Assembly (NCBI GenBank): GCA_022036555.1
Contig: CM039124.1
Location: 48,302,785 to 48,366,784, forward strand
DNA: 64,000 nucleotides
Reading direction: 5' to 3'
Source: Microstegium vimineum
Lineage: Eukaryota; Streptophyta; Magnoliopsida; Poales; Poaceae
Below the pieces are notes generated by a model. The model did not search any database. It was not told the origin of the DNA and was given only the letters and a program-made list of their open reading frames with translations. Both the position numbers and the translations under genes were made by a program. This document shows, piece by piece, positions 23,920 to 34,666 of this stretch; the first letter of the stretch is position 1, and each line of letters opens with the position of its first letter.

Positions 23920-25041
23920 TCACTGCCCAGCCGCTGCAGCATACTCAACAAGCAACCTCAGCCTCCGGCTTAAGACATCAAGCTCAGCCATCCTCTGCAC
24001 TCTCCACCGCTTGGCAAGTTCACTTTCCTCAACTCTCCCATCCACATTGCCACAACTGATAATCCCGTTACTCTTTGCCTCCCTCAGGCATTCCTCAAAC
24101 ACATCTAGGACAGCATTTGCCATTCGATGCTCATTGCTGAGCGGCACCACCATTTTACACTCCACATTCATCTCATTGCCAATTCCATTGCTCCCATTCG
24201 GGAGATTAACCACGGCCTCAGGCTGCTCCTGCACAATAACACCAAATCTGCTGTCTGCTACAAGAGCAGCACCTTCATGATCGCCCAGGTGCCCGCTTTC
24301 TTGATCAAGGTAGAACATATCCTCGCCATTGGAACCATCCGGAAACAAGCCGGGAGCAGAGGAACTAATCCCATTGTAGTCATGGGAGTTGCTATCCCCA
24401 GACGCATCTGGGGGAGGGAGCGGCGTGCCGCGCGGGTTGGCGCGGCGTCGTTTGTTCCCGGACGCTCCGGCGCCGGCCGCGAAGGGCGACGTGGCGGCGT
24501 TGGCGGGGTCCCACAGCCTGGAGCAGAGGTGGAGCACGTCGCGGTCGTGCGGCGCGAGACGAGCCGGGTCTAGCCCCCCTGCGACGCGCGCGGACATGCT
24601 GCGGAACTTGTTCTTGAGGCGGCGGAGCTTCTCGGAGAGCTGGGCGCGGGTGTAGGGCTGGGGCATGGACTCGGAGAAGCGGTCGTAGAAGACGTTGAGG
24701 TCGCGCGGGAAGACGAGGCCCTGCGCGCCGCAGCCGAGGAGGCCCTGCAGGAAGCGGAGCTCGTCGGACTCGGACCAGATGCGCTGGAACTTGAAGGGCG
24801 GCTGCTGCTGGTCGGATCCGCCGTCGCCGCCGCCGCTGCCGGGCGCGGGAGCACGGAGCGGGTCGGAGGAGTCCGGGGAGGAGGAGGATGGGGGCGAGGA
24901 CGACGGCCGCGGGGAGCGGCGCTTGATGGGGAGCTTGCGCGCGGCGGAGGCCGAGGGCGGGGTCAAGTCGGCTGGTGCGGTCGGGTTAGGGTTAGGCGGG
25001 ACGGGGACCGGGACCGGGAGGGCCTGTTGGTCCGAGGCCAT
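23920..25041 (-). CDS. GeBP / STOREKEEPER-type (GPL) DNA-binding transcriptional regulator
   Basis: Single exon, 373 aa. The start is Met at 25041 (CCATGGCC context on the coding strand); codons upstream to 25143 are 5' leader. Residues 1-82 are Pro/Ser-rich with a basic KRRSPRP patch. The family DNA-binding domain (DUF573) spans about 84-178: FQRIWSESDELRFLQGLL, then FYDRFSES, then KLRRLKNKFR and HLCSRLWD. A KRRRANP nuclear-localisation-like stretch follows. The C-terminal region (about 295-373, AVLDVFEECLREAKS... SELAKRWRVQRMAELDVLSR) resembles the conserved dimerisation region of GeBP proteins. Such proteins act in the nucleus in hormone-related and developmental transcription. The acidic middle and Pro-rich N-terminus are weakly conserved in the family. 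The gene is intact, unlike the partial copy 1.7 kb downstream. Confidence 0.9.
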   Translation of the reverse strand: MASDQQALPVPVPVPPNPNPTAPADLTPPSASAARKLPIKRRSPRPSSSPPSSSSPDSSDPLRAPAPGSGGGDGGSDQQQPPFKFQRIWSESDELRFLQGLLGCGAQGLVFPRDLNVFYDRFSESMPQPYTRAQLSEKLRRLKNKFRSMSARVAGGLDPARLAPHDRDVLHLCSRLWDPANAATSPFAAGAGASGNKRRRANPRGTPLPPPDASGDSNSHDYNGISSSAPGLFPDGSNGEDMFYLDQESGHLGDHEGAALVADSRFGVIVQEQPEAVVNLPNGSNGIGNEMNVECKMVVPLSNEHRMANAVLDVFEECLREAKSNGIISCGNVDGRVEESELAKRWRVQRMAELDVLSRRLRLLVEYAAAAGQ

Positions 25042-25778
25042 GGCGCTGGCTGGCTGGCGCGCACGGATCGAGCGAGCGGGGCGAGGCGAGGTGCGACGAG
25101 AACGAGACGGGAGGGAAGTGGCGTGGTGGATTGGGTCGCGCACGGCGCGGCACGGCCGGACGGGCGGACGAGGGGAGGTGGTGGGATGGAGACGAGACGG
25201 GACGGGATAGGAGGCGGAGGGCGGCCGATTGGGGTTAGGTCAGGGGGGATTGGTTGGCTCGTCCGGAATCCGTGGGTTCTGTCGCCTCTGGGCTCTGGGC
25301 TCTGGCCGTGGCCGTCCTCGAGTGTGGGTTTTCGGGCGCGTGGCTCGCTGACGCGCGGACCAGGGTGTCGTTTGGTGCGGCGCTGGGACTGGGAGCGTTG
25401 CGCTTGCGCGGTTCGGTATTTGCGAGCGACGTGTTTGACGAGCGCGGTTCGGTGCTAGACGAATCAGAGCGTTTTATTCACGTTAAATATTTTGTGATAA
25501 ATAGAGTTGGTATGAATATAATAAAATTTTAGAATAAAACTCTATTGATAGTGGATGTTTTATCTGAGGTCAATTTTATTTAATATGACATGGCGGTCTT
25601 AAAAATAACCTTAGGAAACTTCTTATTGATATTAGCCTTAACTGATTGGAATGCCAGAATATTTTTTTATTCTTATATTTCCCCATGAAATGAACTGATT
25701 TTGATAAAATTTCTATACCTGTACAATGTCGTGAAATTCGTGAGTTGCCAAATAGACCATGAGTGGCGATGGGTTATT

Positions 25779-26008
25779 TAGGCTGTGTTTGGTTTGGTAA
25801 AAAGTGGTTTTGCTCGAGAAACTGTTTGTTAATATAATTCTCATAGCAACTTGAACACTGTTTTTTATTTTTGGTTTTCATCTTTTTTTTTAAAAGTGGA
25901 AATAGAGAGTTTATACCTCTTTTGTTTTAACCAAATAGTTTATAATTTTTTCACAACACATAATTCACGACTATATTTTCATAGCTCACAACCAAACCAA
26001 ATAGACCA
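25779..26008. mobile_element. MITE-like element with GTGTTTGGTTTGG terminal repeats
   Basis: The left end is GGCTGTGTTTGGTTTGG and the right end, reverse-complemented, is GGTCTATTTGGTTTGG. AT-rich interior, no coding. Target duplication not resolved, so superfamily is open. Confidence 0.5.
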
Positions 26009-26169
26009 TTCCTTCCGTTTGTTGAGTCTTGCTTCACTTTGCCAAGCAAAGAAGTCACATGAGATTAACTATTTGGGTTCTAAACAAACTTGCATAAGGC
26101 AAATATGCTCACACGTGTTGGCAAGGTTAGTCTTGCTTGGTTAGCCGAGGTGAGCAAGTTATGCAAATA

Positions 26170-26815
26170 TACCAAACTATCCTCTCAATTTTAAATTATA
26201 AGTTATGTTTTTGGATACAATAGACGTTACTATGCATCTAGGTACATATTATATCTAGATATATAATAAAAAAAATAATCTCTTGTTCCTTCACCAGGGA
26301 GCTATGGTACAGAATTGTCCACGCGCTTGGGCAGCGGGCGCCTCAGGGGCAGCGATCAACACAACGCTGGTGGTGCGCTCTGCAGAGGCTTTGGTCAGGT
26401 GTTGCGAGAGATGGCTTCGACAGTCTGTTCGCACTGGTTTCGTGGCAAATTTGGAAAGAACGAAATGCCAGATGTTTTCGGAACGCGGCGTCATCCCTGA
26501 ACGACATCCTCGAGGTCATCCGGGCTGAAGCTGGAAGATGGAGCGCCGCGGACGCCAAGGGGTTCGACGCCCTGGCTAGCGGCTAATCGAGTCCTTCTTT
26601 TCCTTTTTTTCTTGCCGGCTGTTTCTTGCTGCCTTGTAGTGTTTTGTGTTTCGCTTAGCCGGCGTCGACTTCTCTTGTAATTACTACTTCTATCTACTTG
26701 ATGCAAAGATACGCATTCGCATGCGTATTCGAGAAAATAAAAAAAAATAATGTATCTAAAAAAGCCAAAATGACACAATCTTATTATTTAAAACATATGA
26801 AGTACTACTACTTAC
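26170..26815. mobile_element. Stowaway-type MITE interrupted by a LINE
   Basis: 26170-26267 (AAATTATAAGTTATGTTTTT, then CATCTAGGTACATA) and 26752-26815 (TGTATCTAAAAAAGCCAAAA, then TTATTTAAAACATATGAAGTACT) are the two halves of one hairpin element. They match the arrangement of the intact Stowaway at 39137-39281. The LINE at 26280-26739 separates them. Confidence 0.65.
26280..26739 (+). mobile_element. 5'-truncated LINE insertion with 12-bp target duplication
   Basis: The plus strand encodes the LINE zf-RVT C-terminus: WWCALQRLWSGVARDG, then SWQIWKERNARCFRN, to a TAA stop at 26584-26586. A roughly 150-bp 3' tail follows. AAAAAAAATAAT flanks it on both sides (26268-26279 and 26740-26751), although that sequence merges with the A-rich 3' end, so the exact border is ambiguous by a few bases. 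Confidence 0.8.
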
Positions 26816-27570
26816 ATGTTAGTTGGTTCCACCCTGATTAGCAAATCTAGTCGGCTTATTGATAATAAAGGGACAATGCTCCCATGAGAATCAATATATT
26901 TAGATACCTACTTCAACAATACTTTTCTACAAATGAATAATATTTTTTCTCAAAAAATAAATTAGCATAAACATTTAATATAAGTCAAATTTCAGCAAAA
27001 TGAACGGCACCACTATTATTTTGTAAAATATTTTGGTTTTAGAACCATAAAGTATTTGGATGCGCATTATATTTGAAAATCATAGTTCTGCTTGGAGTTC
27101 AAAAGATATTGGTGTTGTTGCCATTTATTTGATACCTAATTGTGAATTCAGCCATATTTTTATAACTTTGCTGAATAGGATTATTGTAATATAGTGTTTT
27201 GATTATATTGATCTACTTATAATCAAATCTATTTGGATAGTAATTAGATTTTTAGCTGATTATTATACTACTAGTTAGATCTTAATAGGTTCTCCATTTA
27301 TCTACACAGAAGTTTTGTTGATACAATTGAAAACTAGAATTGTACTTTTTCATTTTAAAATATATGTTTGGATATATAATAAAAAATATATCAGAAAAAA
27401 TTAAATATTTTATAATACAGAACGGAGGGAGTACTTTTTTTAGACGAGGTAGTATCTTTCACACTGTTTTTTCGTTGATTGATAAAGAGGGTTACTAGTA
27501 AACAATCAGTAAGCCTTTACCCCAAAAAATGAAGGGAAAAAAAAAAACCAGTAAGCCACATAGTCTCAAA
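26816..27570. other. AT-rich intergenic stretch with a Stowaway end
   Basis: No gene. About 27350-27432 ends in GAACGGAGGGAGTACT, a Stowaway right terminus whose left partner I could not place. Confidence 0.4.
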
Positions 27571-27577
27571 ACCCCTT

Positions 27578-27586
27578 AAACCCTAA
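27578..27586 (+). promoter_or_regulatory. Telo-box AAACCCTAA
   Basis: AAACCCTAA lies 74 bp before the start codon of the organelle zinc-finger gene. Telo-boxes near the transcription start are known in plant genes for translation and organelle biogenesis. A function here is inference from position. Confidence 0.45.
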
Positions 27587-27659
27587 TCCCCTCCTCTCCA
27601 TCCATTCCCCTACAACCGCTTGATCTTCAGTTTTTCACGGCCGCCACTACTCGTCCGCC

Positions 27660-30600
27660 ATGGCTGCCTCCTCCTCCAGGCTCCTAAAGCTCACTCTGAG
27701 CTCCTACTTTCTCCGCTCCTGCTGCCTCGCTTCCAGCCCCCTAGCCCCCACCGCCTCCCGCTGCCACCCAGGGCCGCTCCACTCCCTCCGCTTCTGCTCC
27801 GCGGTCCCCGCGGTTGTCGATGTCGCCGCCGACCCTGTCAAGGTGGCTGTATCCGCCGGCCACCCGTGGCCGGAGTGGGGCGACTTCCTTGATAAGCTGC
27901 GGGCCAAGGGGTACTTCGAGCAACGCGTGCGCTCCTCCGGCGTGAGTTCTGGCGAGGGTGCCGCTGGAGATGGGGATGTGGCGGTTGCAGCTGCATCGGA
28001 GAACGCAGCAGCGACTGCTTCCGGTAACACGGCGGTGGCTGTGCCGTATAGCGCGGTGGCCTCGGAAGACATTTATCGTTTTAGGGAGGAGAACAGGGTG
28101 AAGAATGCGTGCCTCAAATTTGCGCGCAACCGCTACGATATCCTCAGGTGCCGGAATCAAATTTCCCCCCTCTCGTACTTAATGCAATCATTAGAATACA
28201 CGGATCTCGGATTTCAGTTTTCCGGGTGCTGCACAAATAAGCATGCCACTGATTTAGTGATAGCAAATTTTCGGATGCAGACGCAAATTGCTAATTGGGC
28301 CTTTTGGTGTGCTCATGAAACAGGGTCCAAATAGTGAGAGCCAATAATTCTCCGCTTGCATGCCTTCCATTATATCAACATTTCCTCCATTTTTTACTGA
28401 GTCAACTGAAGAATAACTACTAAATTTCTATCTTACATACGAGGATATTTAGTAGAACGCTCGCTGACTATGTTAGTCTTGAATTATGACCCCACCGCAT
28501 CCCTACTGTAGCGTTATTTAAAATGTCAATATTTGGGTCATGGTTGCCTTCAGTGCTTATGTCATGAACTGGATTTTCACACCCATGACCTGGCAGCAAG
28601 CATTGTATATCTTCTGGCTAAACTGTTTTTTTATTGAGTGCTTCACCACTGCAGCTTGCTTCCCAAGCAGGATATTCAAGCTATTGTCATGTCTGGCTGT
28701 CCTAATAAAAACCGGAAGCCCGTCAATTCTGCAAAAAGGCTGAGAGAGTTTGTGGAGGTCAAAGAAGAAGATGTAAGCTTAGCTGTCATTTCTAAATATA
28801 TAATAGCTTTCCCACTTTAGTTTTAAATTTAACTACACAATAACAATATCATTGTATTGTGCCCTAATACCAGGCATGCAGCATTTGCAAATTGAAGTTA
28901 TCTTGTGATAAAGCTTATAAAACTCCAGAGGACAAGACTGAAGTTAAGACTGTTGATGTTGTCCGCATACTGCTAAGTTATGCAATGGATAAAAACCTTT
29001 CAGGAGAAAACTCAGTTATCGAAAGCGTGCAAGAATCAGCAAAAAAGCTTCTCTCACGGCTTATTGAACTTAGCGACACACAAATAGATGAATCTGTTCC
29101 AAAACCTGCAGTTCAAGCTTCTAGGAAGGCTCAGGGCTCAGATGGGAAGGGGAGAGAATCAACTGCAGTTGAAATGAAGAAGGGTGACTGGTTGTGCACT
29201 AAGTAAGTTCTTTATGTTATGCAAGTTCAATCTTATGACACATCACACATTCATGGGAGGGAAGGAATTAGGGTTTATTTTAATAATGTTGTTTATGATT
29301 TCTCTCGACCTATAGAAAGTAAAAGCTAGCGACCATGGGCACGTGTTATTTCTGCGTGGATTTAACTACGCTGTTGAGCTGTTATTGTACACTATGTGTT
29401 TGCCACAGTTAGAAGATCATGTCATTTTACTTCACCAGAACATTCTTCAGAAGGCCATCTTTATAGCCATCATTTCTTATGTTGGTCATTGACTACTAAT
29501 TTCCATCGTGATTCCTCCAAGATGCATTAAAAGTATTAGTTTCATCTTCCATGGAAGTGGTTTGACTGGTTTATATGCTTATTCAATACTCCATCACTTG
29601 CAATGCTTTGGATTGTTGATATCCATAACTCTATAAGGAAGTGTTGACCTTTTTAACGGCTGTGGCCAATCCAATCAAGATTGGTTCTAAAGCTCTGCAG
29701 GACACCCAGTTTTCTTAGCATTCTCATCGAACTTTTCTGTTGGTTCCTATATGCATTCCTTTTGATTTTGAAAAAAAAAGGAGAGCGTACCTTTTGTGTT
29801 GTATTTTGCACAGCTGAAATGCACAATAACATATTGACGCATTGGACCTTTTCATTAACGACATAAGCTGTTTCCATGTCATCTTATATAGTTTCAATCC
29901 TGAAGCATTCTGGCATAGCATTCTTAGATATTACTCCCTCCGTCCACGGATACTAGGCGCAACGAGGCCAGCGCCTAGTATGCGTGGACAACTCAAAAGT
30001 CTAGTTGCGCCTAGTATCCATGGACGGAGGGAGTATAATTTATACTGAACAGCATTTTCACCAAATTATATTTTTTTGTAAGGTAACAGTATATGTGTAG
30101 AGGTTTGAACTAAGTTTTGTAAGTTTCATCCATGTTGGAAGGAAATATGTGTGCTAACCATGTCTAGTTTTGAGAGAATTTTTTACCTCCTAATGTGCAC
30201 AGATAATGCAAAAATTTTAGAAGGTGAAGTACATAACCACAACTGTTTCACATCAACTTAAAATCCGTGTGCGATATCTTGATGTGTAAATCCTCATTGT
30301 ACATGATGACAGTATCTTCAAAACCAACCTCTATGATACATTTTTGTATTATCATTTTACATACTTTTTCTTAATACTATCATACCATTAGTTCACATCA
30401 GGACGAATGGTTGTGCCATTTTGTAGGCTATTGTCATGTTCACTTCATTGTTTCTCTTTTCATTTGCTCATTCTATATTCTTTGAACTGTTGATATGTTC
30501 TTAAAATCCCCTCATCTTTGGCAGCTGTAACTTCTTAAATTTTGCTCGCAATCGTCACTGTCGTGAATGCAAAGCAACTGGACCAAAGAAAATCGAAGCA

Positions 30601-31357
30601 ACCATGGCTGAAATGAAAATGGGCGATTGGATCTGCACACAGTAACTTGCACCTTACATTATTCCTTTTTTCTTCCATTTCTTTCCAGCACCGTTTGATT
30701 TGCATCACCCTGTCTGTGCCTCCTAGGTGTCAGTTTATGAACTTCTCTCGCAACAAGAATTGTTTTAAATGTGAAGAACCTCGCCCAAAGAGGCAACTCA
30801 ATCCTGGAGAGTGGGAGTGCACCTCGTATGTGGAAGTTTAATCTTCTCTATCACTTTCTCAACTTTTTGCGTGCTAATCAGATGTTGCCTCTGTTTACAG
30901 ATGTGACTATATTAACTTCCGACGCAACATGTTCTGCAAGAAGTGCAATCAGAACCGCCCAGAGGATGATACCCAGGATAGTCAGCTGGGATTGAGGAAA
31001 ACGAGAGGGGCTGGCAAGAGTAGAAGATTCGACTATATTGATCAGAAGAGTGACGATGATGACAATGCCACTCCCTATGAAGGGTTCCGCAAGTGTGGGG
31101 CAAGCATCAGGTTGAAACCGGACCAGAGAAGAACCACTGCCAAGAGCAGAGGCTTTGACAATCTGGAGGATGGTCTCGTTACTGCCAAGCCTAGAAGGGC
31201 CAAGGAAGATGAGGATGACGAAGTCTTGCCATACGAAGGTGTGCGCAAGTATGTTGTGAGCAGAAGGGCAACGTCTTCTCAGAGGAGGTTCACAGCTGCG
31301 TCTTCTCAGAGGAGGGAGTCTTCTCAGAGGAGGTTCACGGCTGCCCGTAACCAGTAA
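27660..31357 (+). CDS. Organelle RanBP2-type zinc-finger protein (OZ/VAR3 family)
   Basis: Six exons: 27660-28147, 28655-28772, 28874-29202, 30525-30641, 30727-30825 and 30901-31357. All have GT-AG introns with consistent phase, giving 535 aa. The first about 50 residues are Ser/Arg/Leu-rich with few acidic residues, a likely mitochondrial or plastid transit peptide. A conserved OZ-type region follows (FARNRYDIL, then GCPNKNRKPVNSAKRLREFV, then CSICKLKLSCDKAY). Three RanBP2 zinc fingers W-x-C-x2-C-x10-C-x2-C follow at W308-C327, W347-C366 and W380-C399. Each finger is split by an intron at the same point, just before the second Cys. The tail is basic, with YEG(F/V)RK twice and SSQRR repeats. 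Arabidopsis OZ proteins act in organelle RNA editing and splicing; that role is inferred by family. Confidence 0.92.
29934..30033. mobile_element. 100-bp Stowaway MITE in intron 3 of the zinc-finger gene
   Basis: CTCCCTCCGTCCACGGATAC at the left and the complementary GTATCCATGGACGGAGGGAG at the right, with TA on both sides (29932-29933, 30034-30035). Near-perfect hairpin. Confidence 0.9.
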
Positions 31358-32130
31358 TGATACCCGAGTCTTCTCAGGTTCCGTTCTGTAACATATTTCA
31401 CGGTTGCATACTACTTGGTTGAGCTACCAAAGTTTCATTATTCAGGCCATTACCATAATTGGATGTGTTTCTTAGAAGCATGACAATTGTAATCTAGAAA
31501 GAGTTTTGACAGCGGCTCTGCTGTGGTGCAGACGAGGGACACAAGCATGCTCAATCTGCAGTTATACAGATTATTAGGGAACCCACATTGATACAACTGT
31601 TTTTTTTTTTGAAGGATTTCTTTGTCGTCGCTTCTGTATGACGAGTTATATGATGAACATGTTGGATTTGTTTTGCTTTACATAGTTGAAAGTTCCGCAG
31701 ATTCTATGGCATCAGCTATGCACAAAAAGTGTTACTGCTTCCGTACATATCTAGAAAACACTAAACATCTTACTATTGGAATGGATGGAGTACAATTTTG
31801 GCCAGTTATTAGAGCAAAAAATAGAACTGTTGCAGATGGTAAGAACAACTTGTTTTAACTACTTCCAGTTTATTTCAGTTTATTCTATCTCACAGAATAC
31901 TATTCAATCAGCTGAAATCAGTCGGCTTGAATGCCCGCCGAATAGATGAAGACAGGTATCACTTTCTTTTAACACTGGTGCTGAAGAAAAGAACATTCGT
32001 GGTACAGTCCTTCATAGCGAAAGCAAGCAGGAACTTTATTCTATATAAGGGAATAAAACTATGAACATATACTCCACGTGCTTCTACTTCAGATTCCAGC
32101 CTACAAAGATCACAGAGTCACTTGAAGCTT
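31358..32130. other. 3' flank of the zinc-finger gene / intergenic
   Basis: Contains the presumed 3' UTR of the zinc-finger gene and then the 3' side of MGST copy A. The 78-codon plus-strand frame at 31622-31858 has no recognisable feature. Confidence 0.4.
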
Positions 32131-32189
32131 GAGAATTCAGAGCATCTCCCTGACGACCAGGTTGATGCCGAACAATGCCGTGCAGATGA

Positions 32190-32782
32190 TCAGCCCAACC
32201 CCGCCAGAATGGTCAGCCTCCTGCAGTGTGCACAGCAACGTTACTATAGCTTTATTTACGGACAGCCATGGCGATGCAATCTCACTCGCGGATCACGGCG
32301 AGCTTGTTGCTAACAAGACGCACCCAATCTTCATCCGGTTAGCCGGGACGCCGGTGGCGTATCCGGTGAAGTAGAAGAACCTCGCGACCGTGTAAAGGGC
32401 CCCGAGCCCGGCGGCGACGACCGGGTGCTGCAGACCGCCCAGCAGCAGCATGACGAAGAAGAGCGGCATCACCTCCAGCGAGTTCTGGTGCCCTCTCTGC
32501 TCTCACAAGCAAACCACAACCACACAGGAAAATAGAATTAGCAGCTTGCAGTCGCGGATCGATGAGGACTGGACACCGGAATCTTGGGCCAACCTGCACG
32601 CAGTTGAAGAGCTTGGCGTCCTTGTTCTCCGACTCGAGGGCGTACATGGTTGGGTAGAACACCTTGTACTTCCTGCGGGCCTTGCCCACCTGAAAGCTCA
32701 TCCAGAAGTTGAGCAGGGCGTACGCCACGAGCACCAGCACCACGTAGCCGTACTCCTTGCTCAGCTCGATGGAAGCCGCCAT
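32190..32782 (-). CDS. MAPEG / microsomal glutathione S-transferase 3-like, copy A, frameshifted C-terminus
   Basis: Exons 32782-32594, 32496-32324 and 32220-32190 predict 130 aa. Exons 1-2 are intact and closely match copy B: EYGYVVLVLVAYALLNFW (membrane segment), then ARRKYKVFYPTMYALESENK, then RGHQNSLE-type MAPEG motif and FYFTGYATGVPANR. Exon 3 has lost one base relative to copy B (GCGGGGTTGGG against GCGGTGATTGGG). That puts a TGA at 32190-32192 and removes the last about 18 residues, the end of the fourth membrane helix. The ancestral reading can be traced to about 32137. The exon-2 donor is GTGCGT, weaker than GTAAGT in copy B; if it is not used, the protein ends at a TGA near 32288. 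Family enzymes are membrane glutathione transferases/peroxidases. It may be a decaying gene or a sequencing error. Confidence 0.78.
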
Positions 32783-33095
32783 GGCTACTTCCTCCGTCTA
32801 TTCTGCACTTCTGCTTCTCCTGCTATAGTGCTATCTATCCCTGCATATCTTTCTTTCTTTTGCCTGAACAAGAGATTTTGACTCCGAGAAGTTGCTGGGT
32901 AGAGGTGAAATTTGGTAGAGTCAAGTCAACGACAGAAATTAATAAACTTTGTGGTTCGTACATCGCCATGCGTGATGTCTGTCAACCGCTCCAAAAGTGT
33001 GTAAAAATAGAAAATATTTGTTCTCTATGTAATAGTACTGTTGTTATATATTATGAATACTTAACATAATCATGTTGACTATTCAGACTTTGAGA

Positions 33096-33181
33096 GCGCC
33101 ATTAGTTCAGAAACCATTTCGCCATTGAATGTATCGAAGCGCCATTAGTTCAGAGACCATTTCGCCATTGAACGTATCGGC
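33096..33181. repeat. 43-bp tandem duplication upstream of MGST copy A
   Basis: GCGCCATTAGTTCAGA... units at 33096-33138 and 33139-33181 differ at only a few positions. About 310 bp upstream of the copy-A start codon. Confidence 0.85.
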
Positions 33182-34660
33182 GTGGCATAGAGAAGTCGAT
33201 GTCGTCTGTTTGGAAATTGTTGGTAAATGTTCTCAGTTCTCACGGGTTCCTCCTCCAGTTGTCTTCAGGAATTCATCATGCTCAACTATAATTCTCTTAT
33301 ATGGATTATATTTACATATTATTATTTACTATATAAGAGACATACTCTATTTCTTGTGTTTCTATCGTATAGAATGAGTTCAAATTTCTATCGTATAGAA
33401 TGAGTACGAAAAACATGTTATAAGTTACAAAGTAGAAACATGTAATGATGATCTATAGAAACAATTTCCATCACCTTGTGAATTTAAGATAAGCTTATAT
33501 GTTAACTTTCAATAGTGATAAAATATCAAACTTTAAGTTAAATAGCTTAATTTATTAAAGTAAATTTTAATTCCTCTAAATATAAGGATGCAAACATCAC
33601 TATAAATCAAAAATTGAGTCTTTTTACTATGCTTGAAATTTCCTCCCATTTCCTCCTATTTCCTCCACAATATTCTAAGTCTTTTTTAATTATATTCATA
33701 AAGGGTATCTTAGGCACTACTAAATTCTAATCCTTACACAACGACAAAAAAAACGTTGCAATAAGTTCAATTTGGTTGCAAAAGCTATATGTTGCAACCG
33801 AATTGCGTTCGTTGCCAGTCGTTACAAAAAGATATTGCAACCGATGTTAGATCGACGTCGTGACCCAACTAAGCAACGTGAATGAGCGAAATTATAGAAA
33901 ATCAAATGTACAAAATTTCCTCTTATTACTCCAATCATTATTTTCACAAATATCAAATTACCGTATTACTCTTAATTAGAAAAAAACAAATACATAAACG
34001 AAATTACCACCCTTTATTTGGAGTCCTAATTATCTGAGTTTTGAAGTAAATGAGAAGAAATTTGACGCACATGGGAAGAAATTTGACGCATATAACCCAT
34101 TGGTCATATACATTAGAATTTCCTCCCGTTTCCTCTCTACAATTTCCTCTCATTTCCTCCAGCCTTTATAGCCGTCGGATCGGATCGATCGACATGAGCC
34201 GTCGAATATTTCCTCAAGTATTGTAAAAAATCTCAAATTTCATTTTAATCTATTTCAAAACATGTGGTTTGAGGAAGATTATAAGACGTAAAGTGAATAA
34301 AAAAACCCAACCAAATTAATTCAGAACTGTTACACGCCGGGTTTAGATCGGTAAAAATTAAGGCGGCTCGTGCCTCAAATACAAACCATCAACAACCATC
34401 TCATCTACAACGAAACCAGAGAGTGACACGAAGCAAGAACTGTAAGATTCATGCTTCAAGTCATCTGTCTCCTCTTATTCCGGCACACCCAAAAGTGAGA
34501 CGCAGACGCAGTCACTACATTACTAATCAACATACACACTCTAAGAAAGAAAGAAACGAGCCTACGATTATTCAAACCCAACTGATTCATGTCACAAGTT
34601 CATTGCTCAGGCCTTAAGTAACTTGTCCCATTAATCCAGCCTGCAGCTCACACGTAAACC
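33182..34660. other. Intergenic between the two MGST genes
   Basis: AT-rich. 33640-34160 repeats TTTCCTCCCATTTCCTCC-like phrases and GAAGAAATTTGACGCA twice. No gene or complete element identified. Confidence 0.45.
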
Positions 34661-34666
34661 GGAACT

